Source: Pseudoclavibacter chungangensis
GTDB lineage: Bacteria; Actinomycetota; Actinomycetes; Actinomycetales; Microbacteriaceae
Assembly (NCBI RefSeq): GCF_013410545.1
Contig: NZ_JACCFV010000001.1
Location: 558,001 to 622,000, forward strand
Reading direction: 5' to 3'
Length of the DNA: 64,000 nt
The notes under the pieces were generated by a model that saw nothing but the letters and a program-made list of their open reading frames with translations, was not told where the DNA came from and did no database searches. The translations under genes and the position numbers were made by a program. How positions within the stretch are numbered: the first letter of the stretch is position 1; the number at the start of each line of letters is the position of its first letter. Below, piece after piece: positions 44,376 through 53,200 of this stretch.

Positions 44376-44406
44376 ACGGCCGCTACTCCCTCGGGAGCGG
44401 CGGCCG
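44376..44406 (+). terminator. ectB terminator
   Basis: ACGGCCGCTACTCC pairs with GGAGCGGCGGCCGT (14 bp with two mismatches) around CTC, 18 nt after the stop. Confidence 0.65.
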
Positions 44407-44530
44407 TTCGCGTGCGCGGCACCTCCCGATTGCGGACGCTCACGGCCTGTGGATAGGTCCGGCAGCACGAGGCGCGCCCGACTACGGTCGGACCACCGGT
44501 GCGAGCCTCGCGCCGCGGAGGGAGCGTCTC

Positions 44531-46417
44531 ATGGAACGGACCACCGCTCGCAAGCGCATCAGGACGCGCGCACTCGTCATCGGCGGCAGCGTCGTCGCGG
44601 TCGCCGGGGCCGTGGCCGCGACGAACCTCGTCGTGCGCCTCGGTGAACACCTGTCGGGTGGCACCCAGGCGGTGCCCGCCGATCCGGTGGCGACCGTCCT
44701 CGACCTCGTCCGCGGCAGCATCGGGTGGACGGGTGCCATGACGCTCGTGCTCGCGGGCCTCTTGGTCGTCCTCGCGGGCCTCGGCGCCCTCACCCTGTGG
44801 GTCCTCCGACGCCGGCGCGCACGGCGGACGCGGGTCGACTACGCGGCGCGACACATGGGGCGGGGCGACGACGTCAAGGCTCTCAGCCGGACTGCGGCCG
44901 CGGCGACGAGCGCCCGACTCGGGCTGCGTGGCAACGACGGCCTGCTGCTCGGTGAGACCGTCGGGCGCCGAGAGCCGCTGTACGCGGGATGGGAGGACAT
45001 GTGGGTCGTCATCGCAGGCCCCCGCACGGGCAAGTCGACGTCCGTCGCGATCCCGAGCATCGCCGCGGCACCCGGTGCCGTCGTCGTCACCTCGAACAAG
45101 CCCGATGTGGTCCATGCGACGCGGCACCTCCGCCTCGCTCGCGGCCGCGTCTGGGTGTTCAACCCGCAGCGCGTGTCGACCGACACGGCCACGTGGTGGT
45201 GGAACCCGCTCTCGTCCGTCGTCGACGACGTCTCGGCCGCCGAACTGGCCGCACATTTCGCGAACGGCTCACGCCAGCCGGGTGCACAGACCGACGCGTT
45301 CTTCGACCCGGCCGGGCGCGACCTCCTCACGGGACTCCTCCTGGCGGCGGCGGCCGGTGGTGAGCCGATCACACGGGTCTCGACGTGGTTGAGCGATCCG
45401 GAGGACCGCGAGCCGGTCGGGTACCTGCGCGAGCACGGGTGGGACACGTGGGCGGAGACCGTCCAGGGCGTCATCTCCTCGCCCGACAAGCAGCGCGGCG
45501 GTGTCTACGGAACCGCACAGCAGATGGCCGCATGTCTCGCGAACTCGCACGTGCGCGAGTGGATCACGCCGGGTGATCCCGGTGACGGTCGGCCGGAGTT
45601 CGACCACCGGGCATTCGGATCGTCGACGGACACGCTCTACTCGCTGTCGCGCGAAGGGGCGGGGAGCGCGGGGCCGATCGTGCTCGCACTCACGGCGGCC
45701 GTCGCGCAGGCCGCCGAACGTGCGGCCAGTGAGCGCGCGAGCGGTCGCCTCGCGATCCCGATGGTCGCGGTGCTCGACGAGGCGGCGAACGTCTGCCGGT
45801 GGGGTGCGCTCCCCGATCTCTACAGCCACTTCGGCTCGCGTGGCATCATCATCCAGACGATCCTCCAGTCCTGGTCACAGGGCTGCGAGGTGTGGACCGA
45901 GCCGGGCATGAACAAGCTCTGGTCGGCGTCGAACATCAAGCTCTACATCGGTGGCGTCGCGGAGACCCAGTTCCTCGAACAGCTCTCGCAGACCATCGGC
46001 GACCGCGAGTTCCGCACCGAGACGGTCACGAGGTCGCAGGGTGACCCGAGCTTCGCGGTCCAGACGTCGACCGACCGGATCCTCACGGTGTCGGAGCTGG
46101 CCGCGCTCCCACGCGGGCGCGCCGTCGTCGTCGCCTCGGGCTCGCGCCCCGCCCTGTTGCGAACCGTCCCGTGGTGGCAGGGGGATCACGCCACGGCGAT
46201 CCGCGCATCGATCGCGGCGGCGGAGCAGGCGGAGCGCACGGCGGCGTCGAACGGCATGCACGCCGTCGGTACCGACGCGCAGCGCGGCGACCACCGCGGA
46301 TCCGATGGGAGGCGGCCCGAGCAACGGAGCGGTGGCGGAACGGTGCACGGCGACCGGGCCGCGGCTCCGGACGTCGTGGCAGGTGCCCGGACGACGCTGA
46401 CGGAGCGTCGAGCATGA
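44531..46417 (+). CDS. VirD4/TraG-like coupling ATPase (TraM-recognition type)
   Basis: A 628-aa membrane ATPase resembling type IV coupling proteins. Two N-terminal membrane helices (about 14-37 and 71-95) precede the motor: AGPRTGKSTSVAIPSI (Walker A), VVVTSNKPDV, Walker B VAVLDEAANVCRW and GIIIQTILQSWSQGCEVW. The last 80 residues are Ala/Gly/Arg-rich and look disordered. The ATG follows GGAGGGAGCGTCTC. No relaxase, VirB4 or integrase is nearby, so this is either a chromosomal relative with another DNA- or protein-moving role or a remnant of a conjugative element. It is coupled by ATGA to the DUF4913 gene. Confidence 0.85.
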   Translation: MERTTARKRIRTRALVIGGSVVAVAGAVAATNLVVRLGEHLSGGTQAVPADPVATVLDLVRGSIGWTGAMTLVLAGLLVVLAGLGALTLWVLRRRRARRTRVDYAARHMGRGDDVKALSRTAAAATSARLGLRGNDGLLLGETVGRREPLYAGWEDMWVVIAGPRTGKSTSVAIPSIAAAPGAVVVTSNKPDVVHATRHLRLARGRVWVFNPQRVSTDTATWWWNPLSSVVDDVSAAELAAHFANGSRQPGAQTDAFFDPAGRDLLTGLLLAAAAGGEPITRVSTWLSDPEDREPVGYLREHGWDTWAETVQGVISSPDKQRGGVYGTAQQMAACLANSHVREWITPGDPGDGRPEFDHRAFGSSTDTLYSLSREGAGSAGPIVLALTAAVAQAAERAASERASGRLAIPMVAVLDEAANVCRWGALPDLYSHFGSRGIIIQTILQSWSQGCEVWTEPGMNKLWSASNIKLYIGGVAETQFLEQLSQTIGDREFRTETVTRSQGDPSFAVQTSTDRILTVSELAALPRGRAVVVASGSRPALLRTVPWWQGDHATAIRASIAAAEQAERTAASNGMHAVGTDAQRGDHRGSDGRRPEQRSGGGTVHGDRAAAPDVVAGARTTLTERRA

Positions 46418-46938
46418 GCGGCTTCAGCTGGCCGGATCGCGAGAACCTCCGGGACGCGGACGACGACCCGGTGACCGACCTCGCGGGCGAGCCCACGGTG
46501 TTCGAGGAGTTCGACGACGACGAGGAGGAGCGCGACGACGCGCTACCCGAGCCGACGCGGTTCGCGGATGTCGACGATTTCGTTCGCAACCACCTTCGCC
46601 ACGTCTACATCCGGCAGGTGGGAACCCATTCGAGCAATCTCCACTGGTGCACGAAATGGTGGGCCGTTCCGGAGGCGGTCCACCGTCTGCACGGCATCTG
46701 GCGTGCCTGGGAGTCGCTCTCGGCCGACGAGGAGCTCGGCCTCGCCATGTGGTATCGCGACTTCTGCGATCCGGGGATGAGCGAGTTGCTCGCGCCCGAT
46801 GGGCCGTTCCAGGGCGTTCCCAAGGCCTGGCTCGCCTCGGACCAGCCCGGTGAGCCGTGGACGTGCGAGCCCGCACCGCGAGGGGTCGTGGAACGTGCGC
46901 TCGATGATCCGGGCGGAGTGGATGCCCGCAGACGATAG
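46414..46938 (+). CDS. DUF4913 family protein
   Basis: A 174-aa protein. An acidic N-terminus (TVFEEFDDDEEERDDALPEP, 29-48) leads into the DUF4913 core (about 52-150) with VDDFVRNHLRHVYIRQV, NLHWCTKWWAVPEAVHRL, RAWESLSADEELGLAMW and WYRDFCDPGMSELLAPDGPF. DUF4913 genes are found next to TraG-like ATPases in actinobacterial mobile elements, and here the start overlaps the ATPase stop. No reaction is known. Its TAG stop also supplies the first bases of the -10 box of the next gene. Confidence 0.85.
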   Translation: MSGFSWPDRENLRDADDDPVTDLAGEPTVFEEFDDDEEERDDALPEPTRFADVDDFVRNHLRHVYIRQVGTHSSNLHWCTKWWAVPEAVHRLHGIWRAWESLSADEELGLAMWYRDFCDPGMSELLAPDGPFQGVPKAWLASDQPGEPWTCEPAPRGVVERALDDPGGVDARRR

Positions 46939-46947
46939 GGTGCCCGC

Positions 46948-47619
46948 ATGTCCGTGGACGACCTCTCGCCGAGCAACCAGAACTACCTCAAGGTGATCTG
47001 GGCGCTCAGCGAGTGGACGGACGGTCCCGTGACGACCTCGGCGATCGCCGAGAAATCCGGGCTCCGGCTCTCGACCGTGTCGGATGCGGTTCGCAAGCTC
47101 GGCGAACAGGGGCTCGTCGAGCACGCGAAGTACGGTGCCGTGACGCTCACGACGGTCGGCGAGCGTCATGCGGTCGCGATGGTGCGCAGGCACCGGCTCA
47201 TCGAGACGTTCCTCGTCTCGGCCCTCGGGTTCCGCTGGGATCAGGTGCACGACGAGGCCGAGCGCCTGGAGCACGCGGTCTCCGACTTCCTCGTCGACCG
47301 CATCGACGAGGTGCTCGGCCACCCCGAGCGCGACCCGCACGGCGATCCGATCCCGTCCGCCGCGGGCGTCGTGACCGCCCCGCGCGCGCAGCGGCTGACG
47401 GAGGTGGCGCCGGGAACGGCAGTCGTGGTGGAGCGGATCGCGGACGACGATCCGGCGCTCCTGCAATACTTCGCGGAACTCGGTGTCGGTGTCGGGGTGC
47501 GCCTCGGCGTCGAGCCGGGGGCACCGTACTCCGGGGCGCTCGACGTGCGCATCGGCGACGGCGCACCCGTCGCGCTCGGCTCGACGGCGACCGATGCGGT
47601 GTGGGTGTCGATCGGTTGA
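46948..47619 (+). CDS. DtxR/MntR-family metal-dependent regulator
   Basis: A 223-aa regulator. The winged helix (about 1-68: LSPSNQNYLKVIWALSEW, SGLRLSTVSDAVRKLGEQGLV) is followed by the metal-binding domain (HRLIETFLVSALGFRWDQVHDEAERLEHAVSD) and a C-terminal FeoA/SH3-like domain. The metal-site segment reads WDQVHDEAERLEH, without the DtxR cysteine, which favours manganese (MntR) over iron. The ATG is 6 nt after TAGGGT, the TAG of which is the DUF4913 stop, so a leaderless transcript would start within the preceding operon. Confidence 0.9.
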   Translation: MSVDDLSPSNQNYLKVIWALSEWTDGPVTTSAIAEKSGLRLSTVSDAVRKLGEQGLVEHAKYGAVTLTTVGERHAVAMVRRHRLIETFLVSALGFRWDQVHDEAERLEHAVSDFLVDRIDEVLGHPERDPHGDPIPSAAGVVTAPRAQRLTEVAPGTAVVVERIADDDPALLQYFAELGVGVGVRLGVEPGAPYSGALDVRIGDGAPVALGSTATDAVWVSIG

Positions 47620-47671
47620 TGCTCGCGCGGCGGGCACCGGTTCCGTCGGGGTACCGGTTCCGTCGTGACCG

Positions 47672-48331
47672 TCAGGCGACGTCGAAGTCGGCCGTGACGG
47701 ACGCGCGGACCGTGATGTCCGCGGGGGTGAGCGTGAGTACCGGTTGCGGTGCGCCCGCTGCTCGTCCGCGGAGCATCGTGGCCGGTTCCGCACCGTCCGG
47801 CCCTGCCCCGCCCGCGGGGCGCAGACCGGGTTCGTAGAGCCCGACGAGGGCCGGCGACGCGGAGCGGCCGGCTGCCTTCGCGTACGTCGCGGCGCGCTTG
47901 ATCGCGTCCTCGACGGCGAGCTCGCGCGCCCGATCGGTGAGGCGGGTTTCCGTCTCGTCCGTCAGCTTCCACGTGACGCCGGCGATCGAGGCGCCGGTCG
48001 TGTTCCCGATCTCGACGATCCACTCGCCGAGCGCGTCGACGTCGGTGAATGTGATCCAGAGATCGGCGTTGGAGCGATAGCGGACCTCGGGGTCGCTGCT
48101 CTCGTCCGGGCGCCGTTCGTAGGGTTCGACGCGAACAGTCTGGGCGTGCCACACCCGCACGGCACCGGAGTCGACGGCGTGCTCGGCCTTCGCCGAGATC
48201 CGCTCGTGCACGTCGGTCGTGTCCCTGAGCACCGATTCGCGTGTCGTCCCGTCGAAGCCGACACCGAGGTGCAGGACCGCCTCCTCGGGCGTCGTGCGCT
48301 GTTCGCCCTGTCCGGCGACGGAGATCCTCAT
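47672..48331 (-). CDS. SIMPL (DUF541) domain protein
   Basis: A 219-aa protein of the SIMPL/DUF541 family: MRISVAGQGEQRTTPEEAVLHLGVGFDG, the central RVEPYERRPDESSDPEVRYRSNADLWITF and the characteristic DRARELAVEDAIKRAATYAKAAGR, followed by a beta strand pair ending TVRASVTADFDVA. Unlike many members it has no signal peptide, so it is probably cytoplasmic. Function unknown. The ATG at 48331 is preceded by GAGAGG and was chosen over an overlapping GTG. Confidence 0.85.
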   Translation of the reverse strand: MRISVAGQGEQRTTPEEAVLHLGVGFDGTTRESVLRDTTDVHERISAKAEHAVDSGAVRVWHAQTVRVEPYERRPDESSDPEVRYRSNADLWITFTDVDALGEWIVEIGNTTGASIAGVTWKLTDETETRLTDRARELAVEDAIKRAATYAKAAGRSASPALVGLYEPGLRPAGGAGPDGAEPATMLRGRAAGAPQPVLTLTPADITVRASVTADFDVA

Positions 48332-48483
48332 CACGTGGTCCTCTCGGATGATCGGTCGCGCGGGGTGGGGGACCTTCGTGGGCGGCGGGCTCGCCCGGGT
48401 CGCGCGCGGCGGCGTCGGGCTCGTCGAAACGGTATCGTCGAGCCCTGGCGGGGTTCGTGTGAGTTGCGCGAGGAGGCGGTGCG

Positions 48484-49062
48484 GTGGGCACGGTGCGTGG
48501 GGAGCCGGCGTTCCGGATGGACAACGATGTGCTCGCGTTCCGGTTCACCGAGACGCTCGCCGAACGCTTCGGTGACCGCGTCGAACGGCTCCCGACCCCC
48601 GAGCGGTTCGGGCAGTGGCTCGAGGCGAATGGCCTCCGTTTCGACGAGGCCGTGCCGACCCGGGCCGAGCTGCGCGCTGCGCAGGCACTGCGAGAGGTCG
48701 TGTACCGGGTGGGGGCGACCGTCGCGCAGCGGGGGGCCCCGGATCCGGTCGATGTGGAGGCACTCAACGCCGCCTCGCGTCGGGGGAGGGCCTACGTGGA
48801 GCTGCGGGACGGCGTCGCGGCGCTCGTGTCGGGCGGGCGGCGGCCGGTGATCGATGCGCTCGGCGTGATCGCGCAGGATGCGATCGGATCCGTCGCGGGA
48901 GCCTTCGCGGAGCTCGTCTCGGTGTGCGCGGATCCGTCGTGCCGGGGGCTGTTCCTGGATATGAGCCCTGCCACGAACCGTCGATGGTGCTCCATGAACA
49001 CGTGCGGGAACCGCGCGAAGAAGGCGGCGATGGCCGAACGGCGGCAGCTCGCCGAGCGCTGA
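48484..49062 (+). CDS. ABATE / CGNR zinc-finger protein
   Basis: A 192-aa protein with an ABATE-like helical N-terminal domain (about 1-135, starting FRMDNDVLAFRFTETLAERF) and a C-terminal CGNR zinc finger: CADPSC ... RWCSMNTCGNRAKKAAM, with four cysteines and the name-giving CGNR. Such proteins are taken to be stress-linked transcriptional regulators, with the finger binding DNA. It uses a GTG start after GAGGAGG. It is divergent from the SIMPL gene and ends at a hairpin (49172). Confidence 0.88.
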   Translation: MGTVRGEPAFRMDNDVLAFRFTETLAERFGDRVERLPTPERFGQWLEANGLRFDEAVPTRAELRAAQALREVVYRVGATVAQRGAPDPVDVEALNAASRRGRAYVELRDGVAALVSGGRRPVIDALGVIAQDAIGSVAGAFAELVSVCADPSCRGLFLDMSPATNRRWCSMNTCGNRAKKAAMAERRQLAER

Positions 49063-49171
49063 GCCGGCCGATGGCCGGACTCGCGGTTCGCCGGCACGGG
49101 ACGACGGCCGACAGCGCCGGCTCGGAGCGGCGCCGACGGTGCCGGCCCGGCCCGTGGTGCGATCTCGGCGT

Positions 49172-49202
49172 GGGGCGCCGGAGCATCGCTGCCCGGCGCC
49201 CC
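49172..49202. terminator. Hairpin between convergent CGNR and Ser/Thr-rich genes
   Basis: GGGGCGCCGG pairs with CCGGCGCCCC (10 bp) around an 11-nt loop. Confidence 0.65.
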
Positions 49203-49225
49203 TGTTCGTGCCGTCCCGTGAGGGG

Positions 49226-50632
49226 TCAGCGCTGCAGTGCCGGTGTGCCCGTCGACCGCGGTGCCGCCGGTGAGCGGGTCGCGGATGCGCGCTCGGTCGT
49301 CCGGGAGGACGTGGCCGTGGCCCGCGACGACCGGGTGGACGTCCCGTCGACCTCCGTCGAGGCGGGTGCCGTGCTCGATGATCCCTTCTCGGCCGTCGTG
49401 CGACGCGACGACGGACGGGCGTTCGACCGATTGGTCTTCTTCGCGGACGACGCCTCGGCCGACGGCGAGGACGTCGTCTTCGTGCGCGTCTTCGATCCCC
49501 GGGTCGACTTCGTCGCATTCGTCGTCGCCTTCGACGAATCGGCCGACGGTGTCGCCTCGTTCGTCGATGTTCGTGAGGCGGAGTGCTCGGCGGCCGCGTC
49601 GCGGGAAGCCGATCGCGATTTCGACGTGGGCTTGCGTGATCGGGCGGACGTGCTCCGCGTCGTCCGCGTGCCGGACCCCTTCGCGGACGTGGGCTCGGCC
49701 GTCGCCGAGGTGGCGTCGGCCCCGGTGCGTTCCGCCTCCTGCGTCGTCGCCGACGACGCGTCGCGCCCGGTGCCGGACCGCCCACGGTTCGCCTGCTCGG
49801 GGGCGCCCGTCGCCCGGTCCGGTGGCTCGGGAGCGTCGGCGCGCTCCGCGGTGGTGCGTTCCTCGGAATCCCGTGCCCGCTCGGGTGCGGCGGAGCCGTC
49901 GCTCGCGGATTCGCTCGCATCGCGTTCTGCGGTATCGCGAGTCCCTGCACCGGTCCCGTCACCGCGCGTCGAGGCATCCGCGCTCGGCTCGTCGAGGTGC
50001 CGGCCGTCGGCAGCTCCGGTGGTTGCGCGGTCGGTCCCGGCCGAGGCGTGGTCGTGGGCGTGAGCGCGGTCGACACCTTCGCGTGCCGCCGCGGCCTGCG
50101 CCTCGGACTCGATGCGCACATCGACGCGGTAGCCCTTCTCGACGAAGCGTTCGACGATCCGTGTCACCTGATCCGGGTCGGTGCCCGACACGTTGACCAC
50201 CGTCGACGCGCCGCGCGCGGCGACCTGCTCGGTGGCGGCGCCGAGGAACTGGGCGCGGCAATCGGCGAGGAACGCCTGCTCCTCGCGATCGAGCACCCCG
50301 TCGATACCCGCATGCACCGATTGCCGGTGCTCCCGGAACCGGCGCTGCGCCTCCGCGAGGAGCGGGCCGAACTGCTCGGCGCCCAGGACCACGAGGTCGT
50401 CGCGCCCGCCGAGCTGCTCGGCGGCGGAGCGGGTCGCGTCGGCCGGATCGTCGGCACCGAAGAAGTAGGCCTCCGGCGATGCCCCGGCCCGCTCGGTGAA
50501 CCGATCACGTGCCGCGCTCGTGCGCGACAGGATGCGCTCGATGCGTTCGATGAGCTTCGGCACGAGGTAGCGGCTCGTGAGTTCCGCCGCGACGAGCTTC
50601 GCGCCCGCGACGGCGACCGGGACGGCGCTCAT
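49226..50632 (-). CDS. Hypothetical protein with long Ser/Thr/Ala/Arg-rich tail
   Basis: A 468-aa protein I do not recognise. Residues 1-190 look folded and mostly helical (MSAVPVAVAGAKLVAAELTS, DLVVLGAEQFGPLLAEAQRRF, AGIDGVLDREEQAFLADC), ending in a small alpha/beta segment GASTVVNVSGTDPDQVTRIVERFVEKGYRVDV. From about residue 200 it becomes low complexity: first acidic-polar (AHAHDHASAGTDR...), then strongly basic Ser/Thr/Lys/Arg repeats resembling histone-H1-like tails (RTTRSTSARSRKPTSKSRSA). Binding to nucleic acid or the wall is conceivable. Start by GGAGG; MNDPYTRT at 50698 is an alternative. Confidence 0.7.
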   Translation of the reverse strand: MSAVPVAVAGAKLVAAELTSRYLVPKLIERIERILSRTSAARDRFTERAGASPEAYFFGADDPADATRSAAEQLGGRDDLVVLGAEQFGPLLAEAQRRFREHRQSVHAGIDGVLDREEQAFLADCRAQFLGAATEQVAARGASTVVNVSGTDPDQVTRIVERFVEKGYRVDVRIESEAQAAAAREGVDRAHAHDHASAGTDRATTGAADGRHLDEPSADASTRGDGTGAGTRDTAERDASESASDGSAAPERARDSEERTTAERADAPEPPDRATGAPEQANRGRSGTGRDASSATTQEAERTGADATSATAEPTSAKGSGTRTTRSTSARSRKPTSKSRSASRDAAAEHSASRTSTNEATPSADSSKATTNATKSTRGSKTRTKTTSSPSAEASSAKKTNRSNARPSSRRTTAEKGSSSTAPASTEVDGTSTRSSRATATSSRTTERASATRSPAAPRSTGTPALQR

Positions 50633-50951
50633 GCCTCGACCTCCGAGCCGTGCGGTGAGTTGGGTCGGGACGTGTGTGCGTGTGTATGGGTCATTCATGC
50701 TCCGATCTCGTGTGGAGCACCGTAGATCGCGGGTTCGGCGGCGGGGCGAGCGCGGTGCGCCACCTGTGGACAACTCGTCGTCCGGGTGCGTGGGGAGAAC
50801 AGGGCGGCTCGCGCCGTTCGGGTGGCGCAGGTAGAATCTCCCCTCGGCGCCCGTGGACGGCGCCCGTCAAGTCCGGTGTATCTACCTGGCTCCCGATCGG
50901 TGACCAAGGCGGCACGTGAACGCCGCGTCCGCCGCGGAGCAGGGAGCCTTC
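50633..50951. other. Divergent promoter region with TAGAAT box
   Basis: Contains TAGAAT (50832-50837), a good -10 box for the MFS gene with a leader of about 110 nt, and TACGGT on the minus strand (about 50737) for the hypothetical protein. No gene is apparent apart from the possible N-terminal extension of the latter. Confidence 0.45.
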
Positions 50952-52172
50952 ATGTCCGTGATCCAGGAGAAGCCCACGAGCCTCGTCGGCGAGGCCGGCG
51001 CCGGGTACTTCCCCATCGCGCTCGTCGCCCGTCTGCCGTTCTCGATGATGGTCGTCGGCGTGCTGACCCTCGTCGTCGCGGGCCGGGAGTCCATCGCGCT
51101 CGGCGGTCTGAACTCCGCCATGGTCGGTCTCGGGTCGGCCCTCGCCGGACCGTTCCTCGGCATGGCCGCGGACCGCTTCGGTCAGCGACCGGTCATGCTC
51201 GTCGCGGGCATCGGCAACAGCCTCGCCCTGCTGGCGATGGCGCTCGTCGTCTACAGCCCGCTGCCCGACGCGGCCGTTCTCGCGACCGCGTTCTTCGTCG
51301 GCGCGACCGCACCCCAGGTGTCACCGATGTCGCGGAGCCGGCTCGTGGGCATCATCACCTCGCGCCTTCCCGCCTCACGGCGTGCGCGAGTCCTCGACGG
51401 AACGATGGCGTACGAGTCGGCCGCGGACGAGATCGTGTTCGTGTTCGGCCCGGTGCTCGTCGGGCTGCTCGCCACGACCCTGTCACCCGCGGCACCCGTC
51501 ATCGGCGCCTCCGTCCTCACGCTCTTCTTCGTGACCGCGTTCGCCCTGCACCCGACGGCGCGCACCGCGAATCGCGCGAACGCAGCGGCGCCACGACCGG
51601 CGCCGCTCGTCGAGCTCCTGCGACCGCGCCTGCTCGTCCTGTTCGTCGGCGTGTTCGGCGTCGGGGTGTTCTTCGGCACGACGCTGACCTCCCTGACGTC
51701 GTTCATGACCGAGCTCGGGGAGCCCGAGCAGGCCGGTCTGCTCTACGGCGTCATGGGCATCGGTTCGGCGGCGCTCGCGCTCGCGGCGGCACTCTTCCCG
51801 CCGCGATTCACGATGCGGGCCCGCTGGCTCGTGTTCGCGGTGTTTCTCGTCATCGGCGCGGTCGTGGCGGTCGGGGCCCGCTCGGTGCCGGTCATGCTGC
51901 TCGCGCTCGCGATCATGGGGATCGGTGTCGGGCCCACGCTCGTCACGGCGTTCGGGCTCGTCGCGGCCCGGACACCGCGCGGTCGCTCGGCGACGGGCAT
52001 GACGATCGCGGGCGCCGCCATCATCGTCGGCCAGTCGGCCGCCGCGGCCGTCGTGGGGATCGTGGCCGGGTCCATGGGGTGGACGGCCGCGCTGTGGTCG
52101 CCGCTCGTGGCGGCGGCGATCGTCGCGCTCGCGGGCGTGGTGAACTGGTTCCTGAGGCGCGGCGAACGCTGA
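50952..52172 (+). CDS. MFS transporter
   Basis: A 406-aa membrane protein with 12 predicted helices. The cytoplasmic loop 2-3 signature is AADRFGQRPVML and a second DxxxR-type loop occurs between helices 8 and 9. The central loop (HPTARTANRANAAAPRPAP) is short. It resembles actinobacterial drug/sugar efflux-type MFS proteins, and no substrate can be assigned. The ATG lies downstream of AGGGAGCC. It is convergent with the siderophore-interacting protein gene, which may point to siderophore export; that is only a guess from position. Confidence 0.85.
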   Translation: MSVIQEKPTSLVGEAGAGYFPIALVARLPFSMMVVGVLTLVVAGRESIALGGLNSAMVGLGSALAGPFLGMAADRFGQRPVMLVAGIGNSLALLAMALVVYSPLPDAAVLATAFFVGATAPQVSPMSRSRLVGIITSRLPASRRARVLDGTMAYESAADEIVFVFGPVLVGLLATTLSPAAPVIGASVLTLFFVTAFALHPTARTANRANAAAPRPAPLVELLRPRLLVLFVGVFGVGVFFGTTLTSLTSFMTELGEPEQAGLLYGVMGIGSAALALAAALFPPRFTMRARWLVFAVFLVIGAVVAVGARSVPVMLLALAIMGIGVGPTLVTAFGLVAARTPRGRSATGMTIAGAAIIVGQSAAAAVVGIVAGSMGWTAALWSPLVAAAIVALAGVVNWFLRRGER

Positions 52173-52174
52173 CG

Positions 52175-52206
52175 CGCGTGGTGGCGGGCCGGCCCACCAC
52201 CACGCG
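52175..52206. terminator. Bidirectional hairpin (MFS / siderophore gene)
   Basis: CGCGTGGTGG pairs with CCACCACGCG around the self-complementary GGGCCGGCCC. Confidence 0.7.
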
Positions 52207-52211
52207 GGCGA

Positions 52212-53060
52212 TCACGCGGTCGCGCCGGCCGCGGCCTCCTCGGCGTCCATCGATTCGACGAACTCGCGCTTCGACGCCTGCCAGACGTCCTCGGTGAGGT
52301 TCGTGCGCCAGTAGCCGGAGATCGAGGCCTGTGCCCGCTCGAGCCCCTGGTCGACGTAGAACCACCGCCGGAGCACCTTGATCATGTCGGCGTTGCCGTG
52401 GACGAACACCGAACGTCGGCCCTCGGGCAACTGGACGCTGCGGACGGCGTCGGCGAGGGGGACACCGTACGGGCGGTCACCGCGGTGGATCCAGTGGAGT
52501 CGCGTGCGCTCGGTGGTTCGCACCGGGATCTCGCCCTCTGGCCCGGCGACCTCGACGAACACGTCGGCGTCGGTGTCGTCGGGGAGAACATCGAGCGCCG
52601 CCGCGATCGCCGGCAGGGCCGACTCGTCGCCCGCGAGCAGGTGATACGGGGCCTCGGGGTCGGGGGCGTAGCCTCCGCCGGGGCCGTAGAAGCCGAGCTC
52701 GTCGCCGGGCCGTGCGGCCGCAGCCCACGGCCCCGCGAGCCCCTCGTCGCCGTGCACGACGAAGTCGATCGCGAGCTCGTTGGTCTCGGGGTCGTACGAC
52801 CGGATCGTGTAGGTGCGCGTCACCGGCCACTGCTCGCGCGGCAGAGTCTCCTGGAGCACCTCGGGATCGAACGGTGAGGTGTACGCCGCGCCTGCCGGCG
52901 GGTAGAGCAGCTTCACGTAGTGGTCGGTGAGCGTGAGCTCGGGGAGCGAACGGAGGCCGTCGCCCGTGAAGACGACGCGGATGAGTTCGGGGCTCAGTTG
53001 CTCGGTGCGAAGGACCACGGCCCTCGTGACGGATCGGTTTCGCTTGTGCTCGCGTGCCAA
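52212..53060 (-). CDS. Siderophore-interacting protein (ferric-siderophore reductase)
   Basis: A 282-aa FAD-dependent reductase of the ViuB/SIP family that releases iron from imported siderophores. The FAD-binding motif is RTYTIRSYD, followed by IDFVVHGDEGLAGPWA, the pyrophosphate-binding GDELGFYGPGGGY and the C-terminal NAD(P)H-domain sequence HGNADMIKVLRRWF and GYWRTNLTED. The start is the TTG preceded by AAGGAG (spacing 5), because the longer frame lacks homology and crosses the palindromic operator. A 16-bp palindrome (53084-53099) just upstream is the probable iron operator. Confidence 0.9.
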   Translation of the reverse strand: MAREHKRNRSVTRAVVLRTEQLSPELIRVVFTGDGLRSLPELTLTDHYVKLLYPPAGAAYTSPFDPEVLQETLPREQWPVTRTYTIRSYDPETNELAIDFVVHGDEGLAGPWAAAARPGDELGFYGPGGGYAPDPEAPYHLLAGDESALPAIAAALDVLPDDTDADVFVEVAGPEGEIPVRTTERTRLHWIHRGDRPYGVPLADAVRSVQLPEGRRSVFVHGNADMIKVLRRWFYVDQGLERAQASISGYWRTNLTEDVWQASKREFVESMDAEEAAAGATA

Positions 53061-53083
53061 TTGGACTCCTTCGAACGTGTCAT

Positions 53084-53099
53084 GTGAGGGTACCCTCAC
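53084..53099. promoter_or_regulatory. Candidate iron-regulator operator (16-bp palindrome)
   Basis: GTGAGGGTACCCTCAC is perfectly palindromic and lies 24 nt before the siderophore-reductase start. Its form (T-AGG-N-CCT-A) recalls DtxR/IdeR boxes, and two DtxR-family genes occur in the window. Confidence 0.55.
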
Positions 53100-53200
53100 T
53101 CCTTCCGTCGCTCGTGTGGACGACGTCATGCGGCGTCCGGATCGCGGGGGCCACCGTCGATGCCGAAACACGCCGATGACGGCGTGCCCGGCTCGTCCGG

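Noticed and set aside
44531..46938. Integrated conjugative element or prophage
   Set aside because: Only a TraG-like ATPase and DUF4913 are present. No integrase, relaxase, attachment-site repeats or base-composition change was found around them.
47637..47665. 13-bp direct repeat ACCGGTTCCGTCG
   Set aside because: Two short copies 16 bp apart between convergent genes; too short and GC-biased to claim a function.
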